Program-made: the position numbers and the translations under genes | Shown here: positions 25,047 to 33,836 of the stretch, piece by piece | How positions within the stretch are numbered: position 1 is the stretch's first letter | How the letters are laid out: every line of letters starts with the position of its first letter | From: an uncultured Candidatus Melainabacteria bacterium | Lineage (GTDB): Bacteria > Cyanobacteriota > Vampirovibrionia > Gastranaerophilales > Gastranaerophilaceae | DNA length: 64,000 bases | Direction of reading: 5' to 3' | NCBI GenBank assembly: GCA_934717855.1 | Contig: CAKUZI010000008.1 | Coordinates: forward strand, 54,200-118,199 | The notes under the pieces: model-generated | Database searches by the model: none | The model's input: only the letters and a program-made list of their open reading frames with translations | What the model was told of the DNA's origin: nothing

Positions 25047-25359
25047 CGCACGTAGCCCTCTGCGACAATATTGGTCTAAAGTGCTTCAGATTATTTGTGT
25101 TTGTTTTTACGCACGTAGCCCTCTGCGACAATATTGGTCTAAAGTACTTCAGATTATTTGTGTTTGTTTTTACGCACGTAGCCCTCTGCGACAATATTGG
25201 TCTAAAGTGCTTCAGGTTATTTGTGTTTGTTTTTATGCACGTAGCCCACTGTAACAATATTTGCTTCAGATCATTGAGTTTGTTTTTACGCATGTAGCCC
25301 ACTGTGGCAATATTAGTCTAAAGTATTTCAGATTATTTGTATTCGCTTTATGCACGAAG
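25047..25359. repeat. 63-bp tandem repeat (about five copies)
   Basis: Units starting CGCACGTAGCCCTCTGCGAC begin at 25047, 25110, 25173, 25236, 25289 (a shortened unit) and 25350 (partial). The first three are almost identical; the later ones decay. Each unit contains the palindrome CAATATTG. The 63-bp period keeps reading frames open on both strands, but the resulting ORFs look spurious. The array ends 70 bp before rseP. Confidence 0.9.
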
Positions 25360-25427
25360 TTTTCAGTAGGAATTATATATTTTTTATCTTGTTTATGTTA
25401 AGCTGTCCTTACAAAGAGGGAGATTTT

Positions 25428-26804
25428 ATGTCAGTAATCATAATGATTTTATTAATCGGACTTTTAATACTTGTTCATGAATTAGGTCATCTTTTGACTG
25501 CTTTAATGTTTAAAACAAAAGTAGATAAATTTGGTATCGGCTTACCTATTGGGCCTACTTTATGGGAAAAGAAAGTTGGAGGTTTAACTCTTGTTATCCA
25601 CGCATTTTTGTTTGGCGGTTATGTTTCATTCCCTGATGATGACAAAGATTCTGACATACCGAAAGATTCTCCTGAAAGGCTAATGAATAAACCTATTTGG
25701 CAACGTGCAATAATTTTTTCTGCAGGGGTAATTTCAAACGTTGTTTGTGCATATGTTTTAGTTTTATTAACTGCGGTATTGTGGCATAATATGCCATCAG
25801 AACGCTTTGATATATTTGTGAACGATATTGTTGCTCCTAAAGAAGCAAGCATTTGGTCATCAGGAATTCAAAAAGGTGATCAAATTATTGAAATTAATGG
25901 TTCAAAAATTAATACAAAGTACGCTCTAAATCTTTATGCGATGTACAGTGCGTCTTTTGACGGTAAAACAAAAGAAAGTCTTGTAGAAAAGAATTACAAA
26001 AGTTTAAAAGCTATCAATCCTGCATTTAAAGAAGATGAAGTTATTGATAAAGGTTTGATTGTAAAAATTCCGAATAATCTTGAAAAAGAAGAAAAAGTCA
26101 TACTTAATAGTAATATCTTAAACACAGTTGAACTTTATAAACCAAATGAAATTAAGCTTTCTGAAAATCAAATAAAATTGCGCGATGATATTAAGGATAA
26201 AAAATATGTTGAATCTGACGGGACTTTTTCATTAAAAGATTTGGCATTTGCGGTATCTGATACAACAAAGCCACTTGATATAAAAGTTTTGAGGGACGGT
26301 AATGTTGTTGAATTAAAAACTGTTTATTCAGATAGTGAAGGTCTAATTGGAATTACATTTGACAGAAAAGAAATTTTAATACCTGTTACCGGTGTGAAAT
26401 CTGCGTTCAAAACAAGTTATGACTACTTATATAATGAAACAAAATCAATGATTATTGTATTAAAACAGTTGTTTACAGGAAAAATTCCACTTAAAAATAT
26501 GCACGGCGTTGTGCTTATTACCAAAATGGGTGGTGATATAATAAGCAGTGAGGGAATTTTTTACGGAATACTTTTGACTGCCGTAATATCAATGAATTTA
26601 GCGATATTAAATATTTTACCAATTCCTGCACTTGACGGTGGGCATTTATTATTCTTAATTATAGAAAAAATTCAAGGTAAGCCTGTAAAAGAAGAAGTTG
26701 CAGACAAAATAATGACTGTATTTTTCATATTGCTAATAGCTCTATTAGTATTTGTACTATTTAACGATATATACGTACTCGTAAAACCATTATTTGTGAA
26801 ATAA
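25428..26804 (+). CDS. rseP: Site-2 protease RseP family intramembrane metalloprotease
   Basis: M50-family protease that cuts transmembrane segments in regulated intramembrane proteolysis. The zinc site is HELGH at residues 17-21 in the first membrane helix, and the third ligand is in NILPIPALDGGH near the C-terminus. A central PDZ-like region contains DQIIEINGSKI, and FGGYVSFP is typical of the family. Four transmembrane helices are expected. The start MSVIIMILL is chosen because it follows AAAGAGGGAGA; an in-frame upstream ATG lies in the tandem repeat and would add 26 unlikely residues. Length 459 residues. Confidence 0.92.
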   Translation: MSVIIMILLIGLLILVHELGHLLTALMFKTKVDKFGIGLPIGPTLWEKKVGGLTLVIHAFLFGGYVSFPDDDKDSDIPKDSPERLMNKPIWQRAIIFSAGVISNVVCAYVLVLLTAVLWHNMPSERFDIFVNDIVAPKEASIWSSGIQKGDQIIEINGSKINTKYALNLYAMYSASFDGKTKESLVEKNYKSLKAINPAFKEDEVIDKGLIVKIPNNLEKEEKVILNSNILNTVELYKPNEIKLSENQIKLRDDIKDKKYVESDGTFSLKDLAFAVSDTTKPLDIKVLRDGNVVELKTVYSDSEGLIGITFDRKEILIPVTGVKSAFKTSYDYLYNETKSMIIVLKQLFTGKIPLKNMHGVVLITKMGGDIISSEGIFYGILLTAVISMNLAILNILPIPALDGGHLLFLIIEKIQGKPVKEEVADKIMTVFFILLIALLVFVLFNDIYVLVKPLFVK

Positions 26805-26826
26805 AAAATAAATACGCATTTGAAAC

Positions 26827-26845
26827 ATCATCTGTAATAATCAAA
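26827..26845. repeat. Short direct repeat, copy 1
   Basis: CATCTGTAATAATCAAAC occurs here and again at about 28208-28226, bracketing one intact gene and the ketopantoate reductase remnant. A related inverted GGTTTGATTATT is at 30187. Confidence 0.5.
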
Positions 26846-26875
26846 CCACTCAATAAATTACAGCGACAATTTTAA

Positions 26876-27856
26876 TCATTTACGTTTTCTCTGTTCCTTT
26901 ACTTGTTCTGGCATAAATTCTTGGTTAATTTGGTTTAAAAGTTCCAAAAAACGAGGACTTCTCTTTGCTCTTTCATCATTTTGGAAATTCTTCAATAAAT
27001 CTTCATAGCGATACCAACCGCCTGACTGTTTTACGAAAAATCTAAGATTTCCCCAATAACTTCTTCTTCCTGTTGAAACATCGCTATAATATTGCGAATC
27101 ATCTTTTGGCAAAATATTCTCTTCTGCTAAAACCTTCGCAAGTTTTATTTCTTTGTTGTCCTCATATTTATCATTTGTCATGATTTTTAGGATTTCTGCA
27201 ATCTGAAAATCGTTCAAATCTTTGTTATCAATAATCGTTTGCAGTACATCATTAACCATTTTCGGTCTTTCTAATTGCGCTTGTGTGATTTTTTCTGCAC
27301 CAACTTTTGGATAAAAAACTTCTCCAAACAAACCTGATGTACTATAACAACTAGACGCATCTCGGAAATATTTCTTTGAACCGTACAAACGTTCATTATC
27401 AAGAAGTTTGTTCATTATTTCTTCTTGCTCTGGAGAGTATTCGCCCTTAGCGTTAAAACTCCATTTGCCCAACAAGCCAATAAGATTTGCTCTTGTATCC
27501 CCATTTTCCATTATTGTTGAATTATTGTAAATTTTCTCTAACGCCTTGTATTTAAAGGTATGAAGACCTTCAAATGCCTTCAAAAAATTCTCAATTGCGT
27601 ATCTTGCGCACTTTGTAAAATCAGAATTTAAAACATTTGACACAAACGCCCTTATTGGCAAACCGTTTGGTGTCATATCCTCTGGAACGTTTTCCAAATC
27701 ATAATAACAAACACTTTTCCAATTTTTGTACATTCCTTCATCAGATTTCATCAAATCAATGAACTTCTGTTGCGCAGGTGTTTTAGGAAACAATTGTTTA
27801 AAATTGATGTTCGATGTGTACTTATTGTTTTTGATACCATATCCGCTTATTTTCAT
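26876..27856 (-). CDS. Hypothetical protein
   Basis: A 326-residue, mostly alpha-helical, soluble protein. The N-terminus (MKISGYGIKNNKYTSNINFKQ) carries a NINFK-like motif that I associate with lineage-specific proteins of Gastranaerophilales, though this is an impression. It contains no signal peptide and no catalytic motif; the C-terminus is very basic (EQVKEQRKRK). I do not recognise its family. It is bracketed by an 18-bp direct repeat and lies next to broken genes, so it may have arrived by transfer. Confidence 0.65.
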   Translation of the reverse strand: MKISGYGIKNNKYTSNINFKQLFPKTPAQQKFIDLMKSDEGMYKNWKSVCYYDLENVPEDMTPNGLPIRAFVSNVLNSDFTKCARYAIENFLKAFEGLHTFKYKALEKIYNNSTIMENGDTRANLIGLLGKWSFNAKGEYSPEQEEIMNKLLDNERLYGSKKYFRDASSCYSTSGLFGEVFYPKVGAEKITQAQLERPKMVNDVLQTIIDNKDLNDFQIAEILKIMTNDKYEDNKEIKLAKVLAEENILPKDDSQYYSDVSTGRRSYWGNLRFFVKQSGGWYRYEDLLKNFQNDERAKRSPRFLELLNQINQEFMPEQVKEQRKRK

Positions 27857-27930
27857 TTATTTGTCCTTTATTAAAAAAGATTAACATGAAAAAAATATGC
27901 CATCAATATTATTTTAAGTTATAAAAAGCA

Positions 27931-28203
27931 CATGAGAAAAATTCTTATTTGTGATCTTGGGGCAGTTGGTTTGACTTACACAGTCAAATTTAAAGCTAAT
28001 TCTGAATTAAAAATTCTTGTAGATAAAGAGCGATTAGAGCGTTATAACCGAAACAAGCCAATCTTTAATGGCGTTGTATAAGAGTTTGACTACCTTTTGC
28101 CTGATGAAACTTTCATACCTGATTTGATAATAATTGCAACAAAATTACAAGGATTAGAAGACGCAATCAAGAATATAAAGAATTTTGTTAATGAGAATAA
28201 ATA
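27931..28203 (+). pseudogene. Ketopantoate reductase (PanE/ApbA) N-terminal remnant
   Basis: Translation gives MRKILICDLGAVGLTY (degenerate GxGxxG nucleotide-binding start), then LVDKERLERYNRNKPIFNG, a stop codon (TAA at about 28079), then FDYLLPDETF and PDLIIIATKLQGLEDAI, ending at a second stop. This is the N-terminal third of a 2-dehydropantoate 2-reductase with an internal stop and the C-terminal domain missing. Non-functional. Confidence 0.75.
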
Positions 28204-28207
28204 ATCG

Positions 28208-28226
28208 CACCATCTGTAATAATCAA
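28208..28226. repeat. Short direct repeat, copy 2
   Basis: Second copy of CATCTGTAATAATCAAAC, immediately after the ketopantoate reductase remnant. Confidence 0.5.
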
Positions 28227-28318
28227 ACTATAACCTGACGGATAAATTTGAAAGTAGGAATATTGGTACAATTTAGGTGTTGTTTAGATTTAAGCCACTT
28301 CCCTGAATTTAAGAAAAA

Positions 28319-28440
28319 TTATCCTTTTTATCCTTTTCTTATCCTTAAAAATATCCTTTTTCCCTGCGTGTTCTGGGAAATTTGCCTTAAACTCGGGCAG
28401 GTGTTGAAATTAAGCAAGGATAGAAAAAGGATAAAAACTT
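28319..28440. repeat. TATCCTTTT iteron block, copy A
   Basis: Four direct TATCCTTTT-type units on the left and inverted units (AAGGATAGAAAAAGGATAAA) on the right, with a conserved middle GCCTTAAACTCG. A second version with the same order is at 30559-30669. Confidence 0.6.
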
Positions 28441-28573
28441 CCGAATAGTGGGAAAATTGTTGGTAAAAAGCGACAATCCTATTTATCAGCCATTTGAAGT
28501 TGATTTAAAAACAGACAGCGTTGATATTATTGGAGCTGTTGTTTATGTTATGAACGATATGTCTTGCTTATAA
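28430..28573 (+). pseudogene. C-terminal remnant of an S24/LexA-like repressor
   Basis: The frame reads VGKLLVKSDNPIYQPFEV followed by DSVDIIGAVVYVMNDM and a stop. This matches the last strands of S24 peptidase-type phage repressors (SDNPxYxP...IIGxVV). No N-terminal DNA-binding domain or catalytic Ser/Lys is present upstream, so it is a fragment of a former prophage repressor. Confidence 0.6.
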
Positions 28574-28599
28574 AAATATTCAAAATAATATTCACAGAA

Positions 28600-28780
28600 A
28601 ACATATTTATTAAATTAAATGTCTAATCTCGGACATTTAATTTAATAATTGGACATATAAAATAATAAATCCTAGACATTTAGTTTAATAAATTTTTCCC
28701 TTAAAAGAGGGTAATTCTAAAATTTATTATTTTAAATGTCAGACATTATTAAACTAAGTGTAAAAGGACATTAAGTTTTT
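28600..28780. repeat. Cluster of GACATTTAATTTAATAAAT iterons
   Basis: About six copies of a 19-bp motif: inverted at about 28603-28624, direct at 28632, 28651 and 28674, inverted at about 28720-28740, and shorter direct copies at 28741 and 28767. They lie directly upstream of the ankyrin gene. They could be operator sites or the end of an older transposable element. Confidence 0.65.
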
Positions 28781-28840
28781 TGAAATTATTGACAACACAT
28801 TCATTCTCTGTAATATAAAAATCATAGGGGGAATTTTATT

Positions 28841-29935
28841 TTGAAAAGTTTTGTAATATTTATATCGTTGTTACTCACAATGTCGAGCGTTTATGCCAAC
28901 GTTTACGTGTCAGATAGAGAATTTAATAATGCAATAAAAGCGGGAAATATTGAATTTGTGAAAGCCAATATGTCAAAGGTCAAAAACATAAATTCTGATA
29001 TATGTTTTTTGTGTACAGCAATCGAAAAGAAACAAAATGACATACTGGACGTATTACTTGAAAAATGCGACCCGAATTCTCCCGAGAGTGCACTGTTACC
29101 GCTATACGGGGCTTTAGTTTCTAAGAATAACTATGCCGTAGACAAACTTCTTGCGTCAGGAGCTGATCCGAATATTGATACACACTTTGCACCAATGCTG
29201 ATATTTGCAATTATCGACGGAAATGCACATGCTGTCACAAAATTGCTGGAAGCAGGAGCAGATGCAAATGTAACGTTTTTCAAATTGTCAGCTATTCAAT
29301 ACGCTTTTTTGTCTGATAAAAATTCTTATGATGTAGAAGATGCGTTCATTAATTTTTGGAACAAAAAATATGAAAAGCCACCAACAGACATAAACAAGGC
29401 ACTTGAGTTGTTAAAAAACTCAAAAGCGGGTAACAAATATTATTCTAACCTTATGGGCAATAATTCAACAAATAAGCCGTTTAGAATTGTATATTGTGAA
29501 TTGGGAAATATAAATCCTGACATCGCAAAATATTCATTTTTTAATTTATATAACAGTTCAACAAAACAAAGTACAATATACATAAACAACAAATACAGAA
29601 ACGCTTCTCCGGAGGTAATCGCAACCCTTTTGGCAGGAGCAAGCATAAACACAGACGGGAAGACCTCTGTTGTAGAAGAATTGGTTTCTTACGGAGTTAT
29701 TGCAAATGTTTGGCGAGAATTTGCAACAAACAACCCGAAACTAACGACTGAGCAGAATTTTTTCGTGCAAGGCTATAACGGAATATTAAAAATTATGGAT
29801 CTTGAGGGTGGCGATATGTTTAAAAAAGGCGATTATAATAACTTATGGTCACTTTCGGGCTTGTTAAGAGGGAAAAATCAAACTTCAAAAGGCTTCCGCA
29901 ACAAGGACTTGAATAAATACTTTGAAGAGCTGTAA
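28841..29935 (+). CDS. Secreted ankyrin-repeat protein
   Basis: A 364-residue protein with a signal peptide (KSFVIFISLLLTMSSVYA) and ankyrin repeats at about 30-150, clearest in NNYAVDKLLASGADPNI and NAHAVTKLLEAGADANV. The C-terminal 200 residues are not recognised. It starts with TTG, supported by AGGGGGA nine bases upstream; no ATG fits. Ankyrin proteins that are exported often bind host or partner proteins. It sits between recombination remnants and two iteron clusters, suggesting it is cargo of a mobile element. Confidence 0.7.
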   Translation: MKSFVIFISLLLTMSSVYANVYVSDREFNNAIKAGNIEFVKANMSKVKNINSDICFLCTAIEKKQNDILDVLLEKCDPNSPESALLPLYGALVSKNNYAVDKLLASGADPNIDTHFAPMLIFAIIDGNAHAVTKLLEAGADANVTFFKLSAIQYAFLSDKNSYDVEDAFINFWNKKYEKPPTDINKALELLKNSKAGNKYYSNLMGNNSTNKPFRIVYCELGNINPDIAKYSFFNLYNSSTKQSTIYINNKYRNASPEVIATLLAGASINTDGKTSVVEELVSYGVIANVWREFATNNPKLTTEQNFFVQGYNGILKIMDLEGGDMFKKGDYNNLWSLSGLLRGKNQTSKGFRNKDLNKYFEEL

Positions 29936-29940
29936 ACTAA

Positions 29941-30183
29941 GAGAAAAAAGTTACTTTAAACAACATTGAAAATCCAAAGATTTCAAGAATACTAACATTG
30001 GATTATTTCAAAAGCATGTGCAAAAAGAATTCTAAGATTCTTGCCCATAGTTTACTACCTCAAAGAAGAGCATTTATTAAGAAGTGCATAGAGGCTGTAA
30101 TCCTTGACCCAGTTAGAAGAGAGGTGCATATCAAATTAGACATAAATCCATTTTTGATACAAAATGATGCTACTGTAAAGTAA
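29941..30183 (+). pseudogene. C-terminal remnant of a serine recombinase
   Basis: An open frame without a proper start reads ENPKISRILTLDYFK, then LLPQRRAFIKKCIEAVILDP and REVHIKLDINPFL. That is the pattern of the C-terminal end of large serine recombinases (a helical segment followed by a beta strand carrying basic residues). The catalytic and zinc domains are missing. It is the third broken mobile or phage gene in this stretch. Confidence 0.5.
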
Positions 30184-30543
30184 CACATGGTTTGATTATT
30201 TCCTACCCCTCAAACGCCGATATATTGCCAACTTTCCCAAATAATACTTCTATCCGTTCATACCAAACTGGTTGTAAAAATACATTTCTCGTTTTATGTG
30301 TCAGACATTCTCAATTTATGTGTCTTGTTATAACATGTTAGAAGTTCTAATTTTCTAAGATTCAGTAAAATCAACATATTTCTTTCCCAGCCCCCAAACA
30401 GCCCCCTAATTGCCAAAATTAAACAAATTTTACGACTTAATAACATTATAAAGAGAAGGATAGATTTATAAATATGTAAAGTTAAGCTATTGGGAAAAAG
30501 GTTAGTATTGTTGGGGTTTGTTGCCACTTCCATGTCTAAAAAA

Positions 30544-30978
30544 ATGTAATATAGAAAATATCCGATTTATCCTTTTCTTATCCTTGGAATTATCCTTTTT
30601 TCTTTTAATATTCTGCATTTCAGCCTCAAACTCGCTTGTTTATTGAAGTTTATAGAGGATAAAAATGGATAATAACCATTACATTTTAGTATGAAATATT
30701 TAAAAATTTCCCAGTAGTCGGAAATCCATTTAAAACAACTTATTTGACGTTTATAAAATTTTAGGGGAAGTGGAAATGTAATCTCAAAAAATGTAATGGT
30801 CGGACAAAAATGTAATAGTTATAAAATAATTTAAAAACAGTTTAAAACCCATTTAAATTCTGTTTAATAACCGTTTTTAATAACAAGTTATCTAATTTAG
30901 ATTACTCACAAAATAACCATTACATTTTTAGAATGATTTTTTATTTATGTAATATAAAAATGTAATCATAAATGTAAT
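30544..30978. promoter_or_regulatory. Nine ATGTAAT sites, candidate transposase-binding or operator array
   Basis: Consensus AAAATGTAATGGTTATT. Direct copies start at 30544, 30776, 30791, 30810, 30947, 30960 and 30972; inverted copies (ATTACAT) are at 30678 and 30919. The best copies share flanking AAAA before and GGTTATT after. They lie just upstream of the MuA-like gene, as attL transposase sites and the early operator do in phage Mu. Confidence 0.65.
30559..30669. repeat. TATCCTTTT iteron block, copy B
   Basis: TTATCCTTTTCTTATCCTTG, a further ATCCTTTTTTC, conserved GCCTCAAACTCG and a right arm ATAGAGGATAAAAATGGATA, in the same order as copy A at 28319-28440. The two copies flank the ankyrin gene and the serine recombinase remnant. 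Confidence 0.6.
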
Positions 30979-31072
30979 GATTGTTATTCTCTTGCTTGGT
31001 TTACATTTTATTTCAAATGTGTTGTTCTGATAAACTTTCCCACAAATAGACTTCCAATTTGATAACTTTGGA

Positions 31073-33157
31073 GTGATTGATGGAAGTATGAAAAACCTAC
31101 TTGAAAAATTTAATACAGCTGAGACTTGGATTAACGTGGATATTTTAGCCAAACTAAAAGGTGTTTCTAAAAGAGCAATCCGACTATCTTTTAACAGTAA
31201 AAATTCAAAATATGAAACAAAAATTGAAAAAGGTAAGGGGGGAAAATTATATAAAATAAGGTTATCAAGTATTGAAGAAGATTTGCAACTCAAATACATT
31301 CACGAATATTATGATACTCTTGCAACTACAAATAATATCGTTGAATTACATAATTTTCAAACTAAAAAAGAACAAATCATTTCGTTCAAACAAAGAGAAA
31401 TGGCACTTGCAAAGTATGATTTGGTTAGGATTTGGAATAATTATAGGTTGGAAGAAAAACAAAAAGATATTTCTAAAAAAGTTGCCGATAGTGAATTTTT
31501 AACAACATATAATACAGGTTTATTGTATTCTAAAATATTCAATATTTTAGGTAAAGTTAGTATCGGAGCTTTGTATCGTTGGAAAGCATTATTAGAAGAT
31601 AAAAACGACTGGACAGTTTTGATTGGTAATTACAACTACACAGCAAAGGGTTGTTATAGAACTAGTCTTAATGAAAACGAGATTAAAATATTTTTAAACA
31701 TACTTTTATCACCAAATAAATTTTCAATCGGTCGAGCAATAACATTAACTCAATATATTTTAAAAGAAAAGAATGCTGAAAATATTCCAACGGAAGTTAC
31801 TTTTAGAAGATATGCCAAATGGTACAAAGCAAATAATTTAGATAAATGGACTCTTGCACGTGATGGTATGAAAGCCTTAAAAGATAAGGTTGAACCATAT
31901 ATTGTAAGAGATATAAGTATACTTGAAGTCGGACAGGTTCTAATTGCTGACGGGCATACTTTAAATTTCCAAGTTATAAATCCGTTTACGGGCAGACCTT
32001 CAAGAGCGACATTAATCGGTTTTCTTGATTGGAAATCGGGTGGACTTGTCGGTTATGACATTATGCTTGAAGAAAACACTCAAAATATTGCAAATGCTTT
32101 GAGGAACGCAATTTTAAATATGGATAAAGTTCCTGAATATGTTTACCAAGATAACGGTCGAGCGTTTAAATCTAAATTCTTTAATGGCGATTCTAAATTC
32201 GAAGAATTAGGTTTTACAGGGGTTTATAAAAAGTTGGGGATAACACCAGTTTATGCAACTCCATATAATGCTCGTGCAAAAGTAATCGAAAGGTTCTTTT
32301 TAGATTTTCAAGAAAGTTTTGAAAAATTAATGCCAAGTTATATCGGCACAAGTATTGATAATAAACCTGCGTATATGAACAGGAATGAAAAACTCCATAA
32401 ACAAATTCACTCACAAAAAGCAAATTTTATCCCAACTATTGAGCAAGCATTAATCTTAATAAAAGAATGGTTAAAGTTTAAACATTCACAACCTTGCCCT
32501 AATAATAGAAGTAAAACTATTGCACAAATGTTAGCAACTATTCAAAAACAAAATATTGATGAATCACAGCTTGATGATTTGATGATGGATACTGTTGTAA
32601 AACACATTGGCAGAAACGGTATAAGATTTTTAAAAGCAGATTATTTTAATGATGCACTTTACGGAATAAGAGGGAAATGCGTTGTTAAATACAATTTAAA
32701 CGACCTTTCATATATAAAAATATATTCGATGAAGGGCGAATTTTTATGCCGAGCAGACAGAGTAACTGCAACTCATCCTCTTGCTCATTTATTGGGTGAT
32801 GTTAAAGATATTGAAGATTACAAGCAAAAAATAAGAAAACAAAAACAATTACAGAATAAAACATTGAAAGCTGTTAAACAGCATTTTTCACTTGAGGATA
32901 TTGATTTAATTAAATCAAAACTCATTGAGGCAGAAATTGATATTGAAGAAATTCCTGTAATTGAAAAACAAGAAATTAAAACAGAAAAAGTGAAAGAACC
33001 TGAAAACTATGTTCAAAACCGAAAACGACCAATATTTAAGGATAACTACGAACGATACGAATGGCATATGAAAAATGGTTGTATAGGAAATGAAGATAGG
33101 CAATGGTTGAGCGAATATATAAGATCGGAGGAATTTAAAATTATTTATGAAAAATAG
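31073..33157 (+). CDS. Mu-type DDE transposase (MuA-like)
   Basis: A 694-residue transposase that would carry out integration and replicative transposition of the prophage. It has an N-terminal DNA-binding region (about 1-70, WINVDILAKLKGVSKRAIR), an rve/RNase H catalytic core with Asp293 (IADGHTLNF), Asp360 (YQDNGRAF) and Glu407 (ARAKVIERFFLDFQESFE), then a Mu-type C-terminal beta-barrel and a basic tail that would contact the ATPase. The start is GTG at the given position or ATG 15 bases later; GGAG is close to both. Its stop overlaps the next gene by 11 bp, as in Mu A-B. Confidence 0.92.
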   Translation: MIDGSMKNLLEKFNTAETWINVDILAKLKGVSKRAIRLSFNSKNSKYETKIEKGKGGKLYKIRLSSIEEDLQLKYIHEYYDTLATTNNIVELHNFQTKKEQIISFKQREMALAKYDLVRIWNNYRLEEKQKDISKKVADSEFLTTYNTGLLYSKIFNILGKVSIGALYRWKALLEDKNDWTVLIGNYNYTAKGCYRTSLNENEIKIFLNILLSPNKFSIGRAITLTQYILKEKNAENIPTEVTFRRYAKWYKANNLDKWTLARDGMKALKDKVEPYIVRDISILEVGQVLIADGHTLNFQVINPFTGRPSRATLIGFLDWKSGGLVGYDIMLEENTQNIANALRNAILNMDKVPEYVYQDNGRAFKSKFFNGDSKFEELGFTGVYKKLGITPVYATPYNARAKVIERFFLDFQESFEKLMPSYIGTSIDNKPAYMNRNEKLHKQIHSQKANFIPTIEQALILIKEWLKFKHSQPCPNNRSKTIAQMLATIQKQNIDESQLDDLMMDTVVKHIGRNGIRFLKADYFNDALYGIRGKCVVKYNLNDLSYIKIYSMKGEFLCRADRVTATHPLAHLLGDVKDIEDYKQKIRKQKQLQNKTLKAVKQHFSLEDIDLIKSKLIEAEIDIEEIPVIEKQEIKTEKVKEPENYVQNRKRPIFKDNYERYEWHMKNGCIGNEDRQWLSEYIRSEEFKIIYEK

Positions 33158-33836
33158 CTTGATTAAAACAAGAAATGTGAAACGATTTATATCTTTGATG
33201 GATAATCTTCAAAAAGCACCTTCAAATGTTTCAAAAATGGCACTGGTTTATGGAGCATTTGGATTAGGTAAATCTCAAACAATAATGTGGTGGGTTACAA
33301 ATCATGATGCAATTTATGTTAGATGCAACCACAACATTTCACCAAGATGGCTTTTAAGTGAAATTGTGAAAGAATTAGACGAAGTTCCTTGCTATACTTC
33401 GCAAAGATTATTTGAACAGATTGAAGAAAAATTAAAATACAATACTAAAATTCTTGTTGTTGATGAAATTGACTATTTATTTTCAAATAAACATACAATA
33501 GAAACACTAAGGGATATTCACGACAAGTTGGGTATCCCTGTTTTATTAGTTGGAATGGAATTAGCGGATAAAAAGCTACAAAAATACGGACATATTAACG
33601 ATAGAATTTTTGCAAAATTGAAATTTGAAAAATTATCAAAGGAGGATTTTAAAGAAATTATTGAAACTTTATCGGAAGTAAAATTTAGTGATAACGCAAT
33701 AAGATATATAACAAACAGAAATCTGCAATTTAGGCAGATAGTAAAAGTTATCACCAAATCCGAACAACTCGCAAATACTAATAAATTGTCTGAAATATCC
33801 GAAGAAATAATAAAAGGAGTAATTAATGAAGAATAA
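33147..33836 (+). CDS. MuB-like transposition ATPase
   Basis: AAA+ ATPase of 229 residues that selects target DNA and activates the transposase. Walker A is GAFGLGKS (36-43) and Walker B is ILVVDEIDYLF, followed by a sensor-1 region VLLVGMELADK. It lacks the longer N-terminal HTH of Mu B, so it resembles the shorter TniB/IstB-like relatives in architecture. It overlaps both the transposase and the following gene, consistent with one early operon. Confidence 0.88.
   Translation: MKNSLIKTRNVKRFISLMDNLQKAPSNVSKMALVYGAFGLGKSQTIMWWVTNHDAIYVRCNHNISPRWLLSEIVKELDEVPCYTSQRLFEQIEEKLKYNTKILVVDEIDYLFSNKHTIETLRDIHDKLGIPVLLVGMELADKKLQKYGHINDRIFAKLKFEKLSKEDFKEIIETLSEVKFSDNAIRYITNRNLQFRQIVKVITKSEQLANTNKLSEISEEIIKGVINEE

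Larger units (their letters stand above)
30184..31072. other. Non-coding region upstream of the phage transposase
   Basis: About 890 bp with no credible gene. It holds the second TATCCTTTT block, the ATGTAAT iterons and runs of TTTAAA-type AT-rich DNA. The left end of the prophage is probably in or near it. No repressor gene is present here. Confidence 0.6.

Noticed and set aside
24973..25302. Long open frames on both strands (about 109 and 89 codons) across the tandem repeat
   Set aside because: They exist only because the repeat period, 63 bp, is divisible by three; codon use and lack of proper starts argue against real proteins.
25047..25359. Possible CRISPR array
   Set aside because: Units are contiguous and nearly identical along their whole length, with no variable spacers and no cas genes.
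28248..28448. 66-codon plus-strand ORF
   Set aside because: It runs through the TATCCTTTT iteron block and gives a Phe/Cys-rich sequence with no ribosome binding site.
30294..30533. 79-codon minus-strand ORF upstream of the transposase
   Set aside because: No start site support, unusual composition and overlap with AT-rich iteron DNA; treated as non-coding.
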